DNA of 64,000 bases from Dyadobacter sp. CY261 (GCF_021440085.1 NZ_JAKCPW010000021.1:1-64000), one strand, 5' to 3'. Shown: positions 35,758-45,390, numbered from the stretch's first letter. Made by a program: numbers and translations. The notes: generated by a model from the letters alone, not told the origin.

Positions 35758-36467
35758 TTGTTCGTGTAATCGAGAACATGAGTAGCGCCTACGAGTTCAT
35801 ATTGCGTGATGGGATTCAGTGTAAGATAGAGAGCTTCTGATGCGGAATCCATACCTAGTTGATCCAGCAAGGCTCCGAGCAGTGCCCTGGAAGATGGCGG
35901 ATACTTCAAGGCGAGTCGCATCATTCGTAACACTTCTTTCTCTGAATAAACCCTTAAAAGAGCTATGAGCCGTCTAAGTGCGGCTTCTAGAGAGGTATCG
36001 GGTATCTTTTTAATATACCGGATTGTATCCAGAATTTGAAGTAAGGGGATATTGTCTTTGGTTATGGTGTTCTTTTGTTTGACGAACGAAATGGTGTACC
36101 GTTCTCTTTGAAAGGGGGAGCGGATGTCATTTCTGCCGATTTGGATAATATTGCTGACCTGGGTTGTAAGGCCAAGCTTATTATAGATGCTTAGGCCCGT
36201 TAAATAGCCTATTGGCTTGCCGTTTTCTTCAAGAAGATCTTTTACAACTTGGCTGACATCAGGCAGTAATGTGCCAAATGGAGTTAGTTCCGGCTTGTAA
36301 TATTTTCCTTTTGCCATCTTTGCGAGTTTACCCGCAAAAACCAATCGGTTGAGCGCCTTGATGACTGCCTCCCGCTTGTTGATATCATCAACAAGACTCT
36401 CATAGGTGAATATATGGCCGTAGGGCAATCTGCTTACGGTAAGAGTAACATAATCAGAGGTTTTCAT
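35742..36467 (-). CDS. AbiEi-like antitoxin (DUF6088), copy 1
   Basis: The 241-residue protein has an N-terminal winged helix-turn-helix (Gly-His-Ile-Phe-Thr-Tyr-Glu-Ser-Leu, Arg-Glu-Ala-Val-Ile-Lys-Ala-Leu-Asn-Arg-Leu) and then the DUF6088 body (Tyr-Leu-Thr-Gly-Leu-Ser-Ile-Tyr-Asn-Lys-Leu-Gly-Leu-Thr-Thr-Gln). It is the antitoxin and presumed autorepressor of the following toxin. The start ATG 36467 aligns with the second copy's ATG 52897. A 31-bp inverted repeat overlapping the -35 region lies 30 bp upstream, where an autorepressor should bind. Confidence 0.8.
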   Translation of the reverse strand: MKTSDYVTLTVSRLPYGHIFTYESLVDDINKREAVIKALNRLVFAGKLAKMAKGKYYKPELTPFGTLLPDVSQVVKDLLEENGKPIGYLTGLSIYNKLGLTTQVSNIIQIGRNDIRSPFQRERYTISFVKQKNTITKDNIPLLQILDTIRYIKKIPDTSLEAALRRLIALLRVYSEKEVLRMMRLALKYPPSSRALLGALLDQLGMDSASEALYLTLNPITQYELVGATHVLDYTNKWNIK

Positions 36468-36473
36468 ACAGCA

Positions 36474-36502
36474 AGTATACTGTAAATGACGGAAATTGTC
36501 CA
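36474..36502 (-). promoter_or_regulatory. sigma70-like promoter of AbiE copy 1
   Basis: On the minus strand TGGACA (36502-36497) is followed after exactly 17 bp by TATACT (36479-36474), a near-consensus -35/-10 pair. The spacing is identical in copy 2. This is not the Bacteroidota TTTG/TAnnTTTG type. Confidence 0.65.
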
Positions 36503-36527
36503 GTTTTTTGTAAAAAAAAACTGGACA
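36497..36527. promoter_or_regulatory. palindromic operator of AbiE copy 1
   Basis: Arms TGTCCAGTTTTTT and AAAAAACTGGACA form a perfect 13-bp inverted repeat with a 5-nt centre, overlapping the -35 box. Copy 2 has the same TGTCCAG/CTGGACA ends at 52927-52956. Autoregulation by the antitoxin is inferred. Confidence 0.65.
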
Positions 36528-37061
36528 TACTTAATTTGGAATACATTGGCGTCGCAAAAAGCATTTAAAGAGCAGTATAGATCAATGCTTTTACCGAATA
36601 CCTATGAGTCAATCAATATCGTGAAGGATTCCATATTGCGGACGTCAAAGCCAGTAGTAGGAGGAATGTACGGGTAATGGTCAATCATGCATATACTCTG
36701 AACGTTGCAAGGCAAAATGAATGAAATCTTAGAAATCGTGGAAAATGTGAGTTAGTAAAGTCGATGAATGAAATAAGTCTGCGGATCCGCATGTATTGAT
36801 CCTTGCACCTGAAGAATTCACAAAAAGATAACAAATCAAGAAGGCATTTGGGTGAAATTTTGAAGACCTTATGACTGAGTAATAATGGAGTCGGTAAGTT
36901 CAAACAACTGTGATGTGATCTTTTATTTTCGTCAAAACCATCCTTCGGGACACATGCTCAAAATTAGAAACGAGACATGCTTTTGTAGCCTGAGGTCACA
37001 TGTGCATAAACGACCGTATTATTTACTACTTTTAACCTAATTTCCGACTAACGATATTACT
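36528..37061. other. intergenic, no gene recognised
   Basis: About 530 bp between the AbiE operator and the barrel gene at 37062. Short frames on both strands lack features. No repeat or RNA seen. Confidence 0.35.
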
Positions 37062-37760
37062 ATGAAAAGATCTACTTTTTTGTTCCTAATGACTAACTTG
37101 ATTGCATGTGTAACTTCTGTGGCTCAAGTACCGCAGAATTGGAACTACGGATTGAATGCCGAATATTCGTTCGAGAAATTTGATCAAACATTCAATCATC
37201 TTGCGGGCGATTTGCCAGATGAGCGGGGTTCTGCCAGATCAGCTTATGCCATCGGCGGTGGTTTTTGGTTTGAACGGCGTTTTAATCGTATAGCATCGCT
37301 ATATTCCAAGTTAAGTTTTCATTCCTTGCAAGTTAACGACCAACTCCTTCAGTACTCAATAAGTAAGGTTGGAGGAGGTAAACAATATCGAGAATGGCAT
37401 AATTCGCTCGCATTGGCAGTAGCTGGACGATTCTATCTGTCTCATGGAAAAAATGCCAAGATTTTTGTGGATGGAGGACTTAAAGCTGATAGAATCATTC
37501 GGTTCCGGCATCAATATGCTGATTTAGATTTTCATAGTTGGAATCCTGAAAGCTTCAATGCGCTGGTGCCTGCCTGGATTGGAGCAATAGGTGTTAAAAT
37601 GGATCGATTTATTTTTTCTGCTGAGTATCAGGACTACTGGGGCGACGCACTGACAGACAAAGCAACCTTGTACGATCAATCTTCATTTATCCAAAGGCAA
37701 ATTTCAAGGAAGAATATTTCCCTAAATTTAAGTTTTCAAATAAATAAGCCGGCAAAATAA
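37062..37760 (+). CDS. outer-membrane beta-barrel-like protein
   Basis: The 232-residue product has a signal peptide ending near Ser-Val-Ala-Gln. Amphipathic strands follow with paired aromatic residues (Gly-Gly-Phe-Trp-Phe-Glu-Arg-Arg, Ala-Glu-Tyr-Gln-Asp-Tyr-Trp-Gly-Asp-Ala) and a near-C-terminal Leu-Asn-Leu-Ser-Phe-Gln-Ile. It fits a small outer-membrane barrel of the PorT/OmpA-beta-barrel size class. No operon partner is adjacent. Function is not assignable. Confidence 0.65.
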   Translation: MKRSTFLFLMTNLIACVTSVAQVPQNWNYGLNAEYSFEKFDQTFNHLAGDLPDERGSARSAYAIGGGFWFERRFNRIASLYSKLSFHSLQVNDQLLQYSISKVGGGKQYREWHNSLALAVAGRFYLSHGKNAKIFVDGGLKADRIIRFRHQYADLDFHSWNPESFNALVPAWIGAIGVKMDRFIFSAEYQDYWGDALTDKATLYDQSSFIQRQISRKNISLNLSFQINKPAK

Positions 37761-38274
37761 TCGACACTAACCATTATGAAGGCTTGACCTTCGATAATCA
37801 AAAGAGTTCTAACCAGGTCGAATTGAGAACGGCGTCAGAATACGTCTAGGTTTTGCACATTCCTCATAGTGAGGGATTTCTTGGTTACCTTACTTTTGGC
37901 ATTATTGCTGACAGCTTTATTTCCTAGCTTTTAAATGGATAAACAAGGTCTAACCATTTTAATGTTAGCAATATTAGTCGTGTTGCATTTTCTTCTGGCC
38001 TCTTGCTTCGTTCGTACGTCTGGAATTATTTTGGTTCATCCATGCCGGCTTATCTGAATCAGTATTGTCTTATTGATAATTGCTTAGTTGTAGATAGGAT
38101 TTCTATCTGGTTTATATATTAAACAAATAGAACTGTAATATTTGCTTGTCGAATTGCGAGAATTTACAATGTCGTAAACTGCAGTTCGAACTTTTTTGTT
38201 TAATTGTGGTTACAAATAATTATTGCTTATCGAGTTGCAAATTTTTAATTGGAACCTTTAATTGAACAAATGAC
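37761..38274. other. intergenic, no gene recognised
   Basis: About 510 bp before the protease gene. AT-rich with stops in all frames. I see no terminator or confident promoter. Confidence 0.35.
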
Positions 38275-40413
38275 ATGCGGGTATTTTATCTTCAAATTCT
38301 AGCCTTATTGGTGGGCGTTAAATTTTCGTCAGCTCAGATCGTGACGAAGAGTCTTGAAAGTTCAAAGATGGATCTGACTTCCGGCATATATGGAATCAAT
38401 TATTCAGAGAATCCTGTTACACTGGTTGGTCCATCGCAAGAAGAAGTAAAACGATTACTTAAGGAAGACAGCGCAGGTATAGAATCAAAAGGGTACCGCA
38501 TTGCAACTCTAATACAAGCGAAGCTAGACGTTGCAAAAGATGCTAAATGGGTGGTGCGAGGTGACACGGCATATGGGAGATTTGCTATCGACCTTCCTAA
38601 GGCTACGACAGTAAGTATTAGCTTCGAGAGATTCTGGCTTCCCAGACATTGTGAGCTACATATTTACAACGGAAAGGGAACCGTTGCAGGGCCTATCACA
38701 AGCAATGAAAATAAGGCAGACTTGAAGTGGGGTAGTCCTATTTTTAACGGCGGAAAAATTTGGATTGAAATTAAACTTCCTTTGCGAGAGAGGCCTGAGC
38801 TTCAGCTTATTATCGGTAGTGCGGCCTTCGGGTATAAGTCAATTAGTAAGGTATTTGGATTTGGAGATTCTGCGAATTGTCAGGATAATAAAAATGTTTT
38901 ATGCTATGGCTATTCGGTTCAACGAAATGCGATCTGTCTCATCCTTTCCGGTAATGGTACTGCGATCTGTTCCGGATCATTAGTAAATAACACATGTAAC
39001 GACAACAAACCATATGTCCTAACGGCGAACCATTGCGCACTTGCCGAAGGTTTTAATACCTGGAGATTTATTTTCCAGTATTGGAGCCCACAATGTGATC
39101 CAACGCAGGACGCAAATAACTATCTGACATTTAATGGTGCCACGTTCCGCGCAAACGGGATTACGTCAGACTTCCTGCTTTTGGAATTGTTTTCCCAACC
39201 AAGTGGGTTATTTGGGTCTTCAGCGCTGACTTACTTAGGTTGGGATCGATCCACACTGCCCACTTCTAATGTAGCAACTCTTCACCATCCGTCCGGTGAC
39301 GTAATGAAAGTTGCAAAAAGTACTAATGCTACTTTCAGCTCCCAGAGCGCTTGGGTCGATGGGGCACTTGTCGACAATAGCCACTGGGGAATTCAGTGGA
39401 CTTTGGGAGCTACCGAAGGTGGGTCTTCTGGTGGGCCGCTGTTAAATCAGAATAACTTAATAATTGGACAATTGCATGGCGGTACCTCGGTATGTGAGCC
39501 GTCGCAGGGAGGAGTCGACTGGTATGGCAAATTTGATTGGTCATGGACAGGAAACGGAACAAATGGAACAAGGCTCAGTAATTGGCTTGACCCCAAAACG
39601 GCGAATCCGACGACAATGAATGGAATAGGGGTACACTATCTTAGCGGCCCCGATTTGATCTGCTCTTCTGGAAATTTTAGTATTGTCAATCTTCCTGCTG
39701 GAATGTCAGTAACGTGGTCATCGAGTAATTCCTCAGGTTTAACGATTACTTCAAGCGGCGTTGCGACACGTGTCAATAATTACAGCGGACCAATTACCAT
39801 CACAGCGACAATAAATTTATCTGGCTGTGTGGCGCTCACGAAAGTAAAAAATATTTGGGTCGGATCACCGGTCCTAACGTATATGACTTATGGTGTAACA
39901 GGGACAAGTGCAGGGTCGTCTGTACTCTCGGTAAATAATGTAAATGCATCTCCATTCTTTTACTGGGTAAGAACAAATATCATCAGTGGTAGTACAACAT
40001 GGAGTGTGACCCCTTCTATCAATGGTTACGTTAGTGACAGTCATGAGTATACCTTTTCATTGAATTCTGGCCAGCAAGCTGATTTCAACATTAATACTAC
40101 TAATTCGTGCGGCAGTTCTTCACGCACCACTCGTTTTCGGAACACCTCAACCCTGTTATCCGTCTACCCAAATCCAGCTGAGGATGTTATTACGATAGAA
40201 GTGAATGGAGCTATGCCAAGCAAAATAGAATTATACAGCGAAGAGTCTACCATGCCAATACATTCGGTTGAGACGTCAAAAATGGCTACGGGGCAGTCGG
40301 CAAGTAATTCAGTGTCGTTCAATGTAAGGGAACTTGCCAGAGGCAAATATTTTATACACGCTACCTATGCAAATTCCAAGACGATCGAAAAAATTCAAGT
40401 CCTATTGAAATAG
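38275..40413 (+). CDS. secreted trypsin-like protease with T9SS sorting domain
   Basis: The 712-residue protein has a signal peptide (to about residue 21), a propeptide-like region, and a lysyl-endopeptidase-type serine protease domain. His253 is in Leu-Thr-Ala-Asn-His-Cys, Asp299 in Thr-Ser-Asp-Phe-Leu-Leu-Leu, and Ser385 in Gly-Gly-Ser-Ser-Gly-Gly-Pro. Several Cys pairs fit a disulfide-stabilised secreted enzyme. Residues about 455-620 are Ig/PKD-like, and about 628-712 form a type A T9SS sorting domain (Val-Tyr-Pro-Asn-Pro-Ala-Glu-Asp-Val-Ile-Thr-Ile-Glu-Val ... Lys-Ile-Gln-Val-Leu-Leu-Lys). It should cross the outer membrane by T9SS and digest extracellular protein. It sits alone with a terminator downstream. 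Confidence 0.85.
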   Translation: MRVFYLQILALLVGVKFSSAQIVTKSLESSKMDLTSGIYGINYSENPVTLVGPSQEEVKRLLKEDSAGIESKGYRIATLIQAKLDVAKDAKWVVRGDTAYGRFAIDLPKATTVSISFERFWLPRHCELHIYNGKGTVAGPITSNENKADLKWGSPIFNGGKIWIEIKLPLRERPELQLIIGSAAFGYKSISKVFGFGDSANCQDNKNVLCYGYSVQRNAICLILSGNGTAICSGSLVNNTCNDNKPYVLTANHCALAEGFNTWRFIFQYWSPQCDPTQDANNYLTFNGATFRANGITSDFLLLELFSQPSGLFGSSALTYLGWDRSTLPTSNVATLHHPSGDVMKVAKSTNATFSSQSAWVDGALVDNSHWGIQWTLGATEGGSSGGPLLNQNNLIIGQLHGGTSVCEPSQGGVDWYGKFDWSWTGNGTNGTRLSNWLDPKTANPTTMNGIGVHYLSGPDLICSSGNFSIVNLPAGMSVTWSSSNSSGLTITSSGVATRVNNYSGPITITATINLSGCVALTKVKNIWVGSPVLTYMTYGVTGTSAGSSVLSVNNVNASPFFYWVRTNIISGSTTWSVTPSINGYVSDSHEYTFSLNSGQQADFNINTTNSCGSSSRTTRFRNTSTLLSVYPNPAEDVITIEVNGAMPSKIELYSEESTMPIHSVETSKMATGQSASNSVSFNVRELARGKYFIHATYANSKTIEKIQVLLK

Positions 40414-40435
40414 GGCTTCATGGGTGATTGTGTGA

Positions 40436-40472
40436 CCAAAAGCCGGGTGGCTCTACACCTGGCTTTTTTGGT
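40436..40472 (+). terminator. terminator of the T9SS protease gene
   Basis: CCAAAAGCC pairs with GGCTTTTTTGG around an inner GGTG/CACC, giving a stem followed by T-rich sequence, 23 bp after the protease stop. Confidence 0.7.
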
Positions 40473-40687
40473 GCTGTATTGACTATAGTAGCTCACTGGA
40501 TTAGGAATTCATGTTGTTGTGAGCGGCCATGGAAGCGGAAGCGGGTATTTTTTCGTAGATTTGAGACACGATATGACACGGGTTTCACAATGTCTGTATA
40601 AACCTCACCTTATTTATTTCAAGGAATATCATCAAATTTGAAGCTTTAAGACGTATCTGCAACCATTATCATTAATTTAATTTTTAT

Positions 40688-41191
40688 ATGAGAAAATATT
40701 TTTGCGCTGGCTGTTTTGTTATTGGAGGGTTTGCCTTGTCATTGTTTTCATGCAGTGAAAGTGAGAAGGATATAGTGAAATCTAAGTCAATAATTGAAAT
40801 TATATCAAGTAATCCGGAATTCACAACATTGAAGTCCATTATACAATATGCTGGCATGTCTGACACACTTGCTATCGGAACTTTCACAATGTTTGCGCCA
40901 AGCAATTCTGCGCTAGAGAAGATAAAAATAAGTGATGCATCGACAATTTTAAGAATGCCAAAAGATTCAGTAAAGTGGTTCGTCAAGTATCATTTACTTG
41001 GCAAACAATTGAACTATTCCGGATTTGAAAAGGGGCAGCTGACAAATATTAATAAACAAACGATCGCTGTGACAAAGGACGCAGAAAATAGTGATATATT
41101 GATTAACTTGAATCGGGTCGTAACTAAGGATGTTAGTGCTAGTAACGGGTTAATACAGGTCATAGATAGCGTTTTAATAAAAATTAAATAA
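40688..41191 (+). CDS. fasciclin (FAS1) domain lipoprotein
   Basis: The 167-residue product starts with a lipoprotein signal (Leu-Ser-Leu-Phe-Ser-Cys at about residue 22) and carries one FAS1 domain. The H1 motif is Ile-Gly-Thr-Phe-Thr-Met-Phe-Ala-Pro-Ser-Asn-Ser-Ala, and the H2-like end Asn-Gly-Leu-Ile-Gln-Val-Ile-Asp-Ser-Val-Leu. FAS1 proteins mediate adhesion or sit beside SusC/SusD systems, though none is here. The ATG at 40688 precedes the signal directly. It is followed by a strong terminator and appears monocistronic. Confidence 0.85.
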   Translation: MRKYFCAGCFVIGGFALSLFSCSESEKDIVKSKSIIEIISSNPEFTTLKSIIQYAGMSDTLAIGTFTMFAPSNSALEKIKISDASTILRMPKDSVKWFVKYHLLGKQLNYSGFEKGQLTNINKQTIAVTKDAENSDILINLNRVVTKDVSASNGLIQVIDSVLIKIK

Positions 41192-41209
41192 TATCCAATG
41201 CCATTGAAA

Positions 41210-41245
41210 CTAATAAAGCCCACATTATCTTGTGGGCTTTATTAG
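41210..41245. terminator. strong bidirectional terminator
   Basis: CTAATAAAGCCCACA and TGTGGGCTTTATTAG form a perfect 15-bp stem with a 6-nt loop between the convergent fasciclin gene and the T9SS protein gene. Confidence 0.8.
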
Positions 41246-41311
41246 TTTCTGGACGTTAATTTTTGTGCGAAACATTCAGAATGAAATATTAACTAATCAT
41301 TTTCCTGTGTT

Positions 41312-42916
41312 TCATTCGATGAGCAGCCTTATTTTTTCCTTTTCCTTATTGACCATTTTTCCATGTACGATATGAAGGTAGTAAACACCTTTTGCTAACC
41401 CATGGGTGTCAATTTCAATTTTATTGTCATCTTTAAATAACTTTCTCTTGAAAACATCAATTGCCGATACAGTTTTTACTGGCGATGTTGATCTTTCCGA
41501 GAAAAGAGCAATGCTCTGTGGCATTACATCTTCGTTTTCTACATTTTCCAATTCAATTGTGATTGTGTTCTGAGTCGAGGGGTTGGGAAAAATTGTCAAT
41601 GCCTGAGAGCAGCTGATGGACCTAAATCCGAAAAATTTTGTCGTATTCCCGCAAATATTTGAATAATTCACGCTGAACAGTCCTTGTTGATTTACTGCTT
41701 TAAAGGTAACATCCAACCCCCCGTATTGATTTGGTGCCCACGGCATATTGGCGGGAGTGGAAGATATTTTGGTCCAAGTTGTACCAGTTGCTCTTAAATA
41801 GTTGACTTTTGATATTGCCGGTGAGGAAGGGCCTGTGTAACAAAAAGCATTTGGGTAAGGTGGATCTTCTGATTCCGCGAGGCCATATGTTAAACCATTT
41901 GTTTCATACCAACCACTGCTCAATGCGGGCGGGCCAAAATACACGTTTCTCGTTTCAACATTGTCGCTTGAAACTCCGCATACAGAGTTGTAAGCACGGA
42001 CAGAGTACGTTCCATCAGAGGTGGCAGAAATTGTAGCATGTACTTCCCCGGTGGAAGCATTTGAAGTGATTATGGTACCTGATTGGCCATTTACTTTGAC
42101 ACCCCCTGTGGTGGTCCAGATGAAAGCGTCCGACCCGTATGGTGGATAGTATTCGGATGTAGCAGTAACGTTAAGCGATTGGGACGTATTGCAGAAAACT
42201 GCCTGTGCGGCTTCTAATTCATCCAGTTTAGGAGTTTCGCGGTAGACATTAAATAGTTCGCTATTAGTAGTGAAACTCGGCACATCGGACCGACTTGCTA
42301 AAACCCTGATACCTCCGGATAAATTTGCAGTGGTGGTGACACTAACAGTTTGACCATTATAGTTTCCCCACGGTGTTACCCACTGATAATTGGTTGCGTT
42401 TGTTACTGGATCTACCGACAAGGTAATATTGGTGCCAACACATGAAACTGAGACGGAGCCCGACTGAGTCACACCATTGACTTTTATAGAGCCAGGAGTT
42501 CCCAGGTACTTAATATTTATATCTTTTTCTGCCGTCAAACCGGGGCAGTCTGAGCATCCAGTAATACTTGATGCACTTGATGTTACCTTTACTTTACCTG
42601 GGCTGTTTACATTATTCCATTGCACCGTGATAGCATTTAGCTGATCTGCTTCAAGTTGCCCGGGAGATGTTGGTAATGCGCCGACAATTTTCCCATTTGT
42701 AACTTCCCATTTAAACCTACATGAAGCGCCAGAGAATCCACAATTTGCATACGGCGCAATCACCGCAACGTAAACATGTCCCTGGCCATTTGGGCGGCCA
42801 TCGAAACTGTTCGCTACCGGAGCAGTACAACCGATTGTTAAAGTTGGATTTTGCCCATAGGTCAAATTAGAAATCAATAAGAGAATGACTGAAATGATGA
42901 CGTATTTAACTTTCAT
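41312..42916 (-). CDS. secreted PKD-like repeat protein with T9SS sorting domain
   Basis: The 534-residue protein has a signal peptide ending near Leu-Thr-Tyr-Gly-Gln. A series of Ig/PKD-like beta domains follows (about residues 25-430, Cys pairs and Tyr-Gln-Trp-x-Thr-Pro motifs). A C-terminal T9SS domain ends it (about 443-534: Ile-Phe-Pro-Asn-Pro-Ser-Thr-Gln-Asn-Thr-Ile-Thr-Ile-Glu-Leu). No enzymatic motif is visible, so an adhesin or surface structural role is likely. It is 11 bp downstream of the barrel gene on the same strand, so the two are co-transcribed and may act together at the surface. Confidence 0.75.
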   Translation of the reverse strand: MKVKYVIISVILLLISNLTYGQNPTLTIGCTAPVANSFDGRPNGQGHVYVAVIAPYANCGFSGASCRFKWEVTNGKIVGALPTSPGQLEADQLNAITVQWNNVNSPGKVKVTSSASSITGCSDCPGLTAEKDINIKYLGTPGSIKVNGVTQSGSVSVSCVGTNITLSVDPVTNATNYQWVTPWGNYNGQTVSVTTTANLSGGIRVLASRSDVPSFTTNSELFNVYRETPKLDELEAAQAVFCNTSQSLNVTATSEYYPPYGSDAFIWTTTGGVKVNGQSGTIITSNASTGEVHATISATSDGTYSVRAYNSVCGVSSDNVETRNVYFGPPALSSGWYETNGLTYGLAESEDPPYPNAFCYTGPSSPAISKVNYLRATGTTWTKISSTPANMPWAPNQYGGLDVTFKAVNQQGLFSVNYSNICGNTTKFFGFRSISCSQALTIFPNPSTQNTITIELENVENEDVMPQSIALFSERSTSPVKTVSAIDVFKRKLFKDDNKIEIDTHGLAKGVYYLHIVHGKMVNKEKEKIRLLIE

Positions 42917-42927
42917 GCTGATAAAGG

Positions 42928-43569
42928 TTAAAAATGATAAGAGACATTTAAAAATCGAAGTGGGTAAAATGATATCGATAGCTGTTTATCTTCTCCTTGT
43001 TTAATATTTAAATGGTTGAACTGACTTTGAACGAAGTATTCCATAGATAGAGCCATTTCCATTGAAACTGACAATCTGGGTATAATTTTATACTTCACTC
43101 CAAAAAATGGGGTTAGCGAAATTTTGTTATTTTTTGCAACGCCAACATTGATGTAACTGTTGTCTGCAAAGTAATGCCCATATCCGATGTCTGAACCATA
43201 GAATATTTGATGTTTATCGTAGCTCTTATGAAATTCGTACCCAATTCGTAAGTTTAGGTTTCCAGTTTTAAATTTGAATTTTGAACTTGGTGGCTGAGGT
43301 ATGGTATCAAATTGAGAAGAATTATTTTCTCTGTTTGAGAAATAAGAGGTTCCAAGTTGTGCTCTGAGTGCTCCCTTTTCCCAAGATCCGTAACGTAGCA
43401 TTACGGTAGCTTCGCCATTTGAAAAAAGCTGATACAGATCAATACTTAAATCATATTTATAGAGCGGTGTTTTTTTTTCATTATTCGGTTCTTCTTGTGC
43501 AACTGAATTTGTTGACAAGAGCAGACAAAGAACAACTATTGCGTACTTGTACGAATCGGTAACTTTCAT
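42928..43569 (-). CDS. outer-membrane beta-barrel-like protein
   Basis: The 213-residue product begins with a signal peptide (ending near Ser-Val-Ala-Gln). It shows barrel strands with Tyr-Arg/Lys-Tyr-Asp-Leu, Gly-Tyr-Glu-Phe-His-Lys and Gly-Val-Lys-Tyr-Lys-Ile, and ends in Val-Ser-Tyr-His-Phe, a good C-terminal BAM signal. It is the first gene of a two-gene unit with the T9SS repeat protein. Function beyond outer-membrane location is unknown. Confidence 0.7.
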   Translation of the reverse strand: MKVTDSYKYAIVVLCLLLSTNSVAQEEPNNEKKTPLYKYDLSIDLYQLFSNGEATVMLRYGSWEKGALRAQLGTSYFSNRENNSSQFDTIPQPPSSKFKFKTGNLNLRIGYEFHKSYDKHQIFYGSDIGYGHYFADNSYINVGVAKNNKISLTPFFGVKYKIIPRLSVSMEMALSMEYFVQSQFNHLNIKQGEDKQLSISFYPLRFLNVSYHF

Positions 43570-44587
43570 AAATATTGGATAATAGGAATGCGTTACGCCC
43601 CGAGGTGTTTCTAGCGAAATACAAAAAGTGTAGGATGCTTATGGAGATAATACCTCTATTGTAATAGAAATATTGCTACAATGTTATGTCGAATTTTTTA
43701 ATAAACAAGGGAGTTATTGTAAATATTTTTTCGGTTACAAATTACTATATTTATCACAACTTTATGTTTGCCCCGTACCATTTGGGCCTCACTTTGCAAC
43801 ATCCGCATGGCACAGCATTTACTCACTGTATCGTGGACATAGTCTGATTGCTAGTAAAACTCGGCGTATCTATTAGCAAAAACATGCCGCAAGCTCATTA
43901 GAGAATCATGAACGGTGAGAAGAATGAATTTTCAATTGGATGGATATCTCGCTGCGATTGTAGAATTAATCTAATGGCAGGAGGTCCTGAATTTTTTTGT
44001 TACGCAAAGATCACCTGACGGCTTCGCTTCACTTTGGGGAGCTGTTACCGTCTTTTGCTGACATCATTAACAAAGAAAGAAGATTGATGATAACTGGTCA
44101 AAACGCCCCCCCCAAAATAATGTTCCGTTACATAAAATGCAGATCACTCTACCGCTAGGAGCGGATCATTTTCCCTAAGGGCTTGAAGCTCCTGTGGCCT
44201 TTTCCATTATGGAGATGCGCTTTGGGGGTGGAGATCCCAAGGCAGATCCGTATCAACAGTCTCAACTTAGATCTGATTTTGAAGCGCCGATGGACGAATA
44301 ACGCCTGTTGGTCGGGGAGACTGGTACAGTAAGGCTTAAAATTTTTATGTGTCGGACATTATCAATGGATGCAACCTTCCAGTCAGCCAGCTTTTGTTTA
44401 AATTGTATCAACTCATTCAGTGCGAGAGCCCTGGCTTATGGGGCCATTGATGCACCTTTTGTCTGGGTTGCAGAGAGAAAGTCCCGGACTTATGCTAGAC
44501 CTTTCATCACACTTTTAGCGGTGGAAATTTCGACGCTTCGGGTATTTGATTCCACTTAGCTTAACGTAGGCAAGTAAATCTTCTTTG
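43570..44587. other. gene-free stretch with a degenerate leader copy
   Basis: About 1 kb without a supported gene. It contains a degenerate copy (43988-44100) of the leader found upstream of the genes at 44763 and 53481, with no matching gene behind it. The open frame at 44308-44559 lacks features. Confidence 0.45.
43988..44100 (+). repeat. degenerate third copy of the conserved leader
   Basis: Shared landmarks with the two good copies: a run of T after CTGA, GGCTTCGCTTC, TTTGGGGAGCTGTTACC, TTTTGCTGACATCAT, and AACAAAGAAAGAAGATTGATGA where the others have the ribosome site and start. The downstream coding sequence is lost after a few codons. Confidence 0.55.
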
Positions 44588-44762
44588 ATTTGTCTGTCGA
44601 TATATGCTGTCAGCATAGCTCAACGCATAGGATGACGCTTATCCCTGATTTTTTTACTGCATAAAAAAACCATCTGCGACTCCGCTACGCTTCGGGGAGC
44701 TGTCCTGTGCTTACGAGCTATTTTGCTGCCATCATCAACAACAAAACAAAGGAGATTTGCTG
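44588..44762 (+). promoter_or_regulatory. conserved long leader, copy upstream of 44763
   Basis: About 175 bp closely similar to 53304-53480: TGTCTGTC, ATATATGCTGTCAGC, GACGCTTATCCCTGATTTT, CGCTTCGGGGAGCT, ATTTTGCTGCCATCATC and a ribosome site AAAGGAGATT. Conservation outside the coding region suggests a structured or regulatory 5' leader, possibly with the promoter at its left end. Confidence 0.5.
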
Positions 44763-44969
44763 ATGACAACTGAAAGCCAAACCGAAAAGAAATACCCGAC
44801 CCACAACCTGTACTTCCTGACCGATAAGAAAGGCAGCGACAATAAAGACTGGAACAAAGTCGGGGCTGCCTGGATTCACGCAGACGGAGAGGGATTCAGT
44901 ATCTCGCTCGATCTGATGGGCCAGAAAATCCCGCTGACGATGCGCAAATACAAGCCAAAAGAAAACTAA
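44763..44969 (+). CDS. small conserved mobile-element protein, copy 1
   Basis: The 68-residue product reads Lys-Lys-Tyr-Pro-Thr-His-Asn-Leu-Tyr-Phe-Leu-Thr, then Asp-Trp-Asn-Lys-Val-Gly-Ala-Ala-Trp, and matches the protein at 53481 over its whole length. ATG 44763 follows AAAGGAGATT; the longer TTG start at 44757 is unlikely. Small proteins of this look are common on mobile elements. The fold is probably a compact beta sheet. A terminator follows at 44975. The role is unknown. Confidence 0.75.
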   Translation: MTTESQTEKKYPTHNLYFLTDKKGSDNKDWNKVGAAWIHADGEGFSISLDLMGQKIPLTMRKYKPKEN

Positions 44970-44974
44970 ACCCA

Positions 44975-45004
44975 AAGCCGGGCAGAGCAATCTGCCCGGC
45001 TTTC
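44975..45004 (+). terminator. terminator after the small element gene, copy 1
   Basis: AAAGCCGGGCAGA and TCTGCCCGGCTTT form a 13-bp stem with a GCAA loop, followed by CATTTTTC. Confidence 0.8.
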
Positions 45005-45031
45005 ATTTTTCAAGGAACAAGGAGAAAATTC

Positions 45032-45355
45032 ATGCCCATATCAAAATGCGACACTTGTGATGGAGACTTCCATTGGAACTGGGAGGAAGCGTTCGATAAA
45101 TTCGGCTTCGGCGATGGCGACGGACATGTCGAAACATGGACGGTTGAAGCCGCTTTGACCGAAGCAGGTTTCGAAGCCAGAGTAATTGGGGACGGACTAC
45201 ACAACGCGATAATTGTTTCAATTAAGAAGGAAGGCATCGAGCAAATTCCAGAAACGGCCAGGATCGGTTACGATAATCCGCGAGACTTTCTCCCGCGCCT
45301 GATTGTCCGGCTTCTCGACAAATGTTTCCCTTCCGATAACCCTTATACATTTTAG
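45032..45355 (+). CDS. small acidic protein with CxxC, unknown
   Basis: The 107-residue product starts Met-Pro-Ile-Ser-Lys-Cys-Asp-Thr-Cys-Asp-Gly, a CxxC pair with no second pair, then a Trp-rich acidic stretch and a helical C-terminus. An AAGGAGAAAA ribosome site precedes the ATG. It lies between two strong terminators, so it is a one-gene unit within the partial backbone copy. I recognise no family. Confidence 0.65.
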   Translation: MPISKCDTCDGDFHWNWEEAFDKFGFGDGDGHVETWTVEAALTEAGFEARVIGDGLHNAIIVSIKKEGIEQIPETARIGYDNPRDFLPRLIVRLLDKCFPSDNPYTF

Positions 45356-45360
45356 ACCTT

Positions 45361-45390
45361 ATGATGGGCCGGAAACGGCCCATCATTTTG
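45361..45390. terminator. bidirectional terminator
   Basis: ATGATGGGCCG and CGGCCCATCAT form a perfect 11-bp stem with a 4-nt loop and a T-run, between convergent genes. Confidence 0.8.

Noticed and set aside
44308-44559. 83-codon plus-strand frame in the spacer before the first leader copy
   Set aside because: No ribosome site, no recognisable motif, and it lies between two leader copies in apparently decayed DNA.
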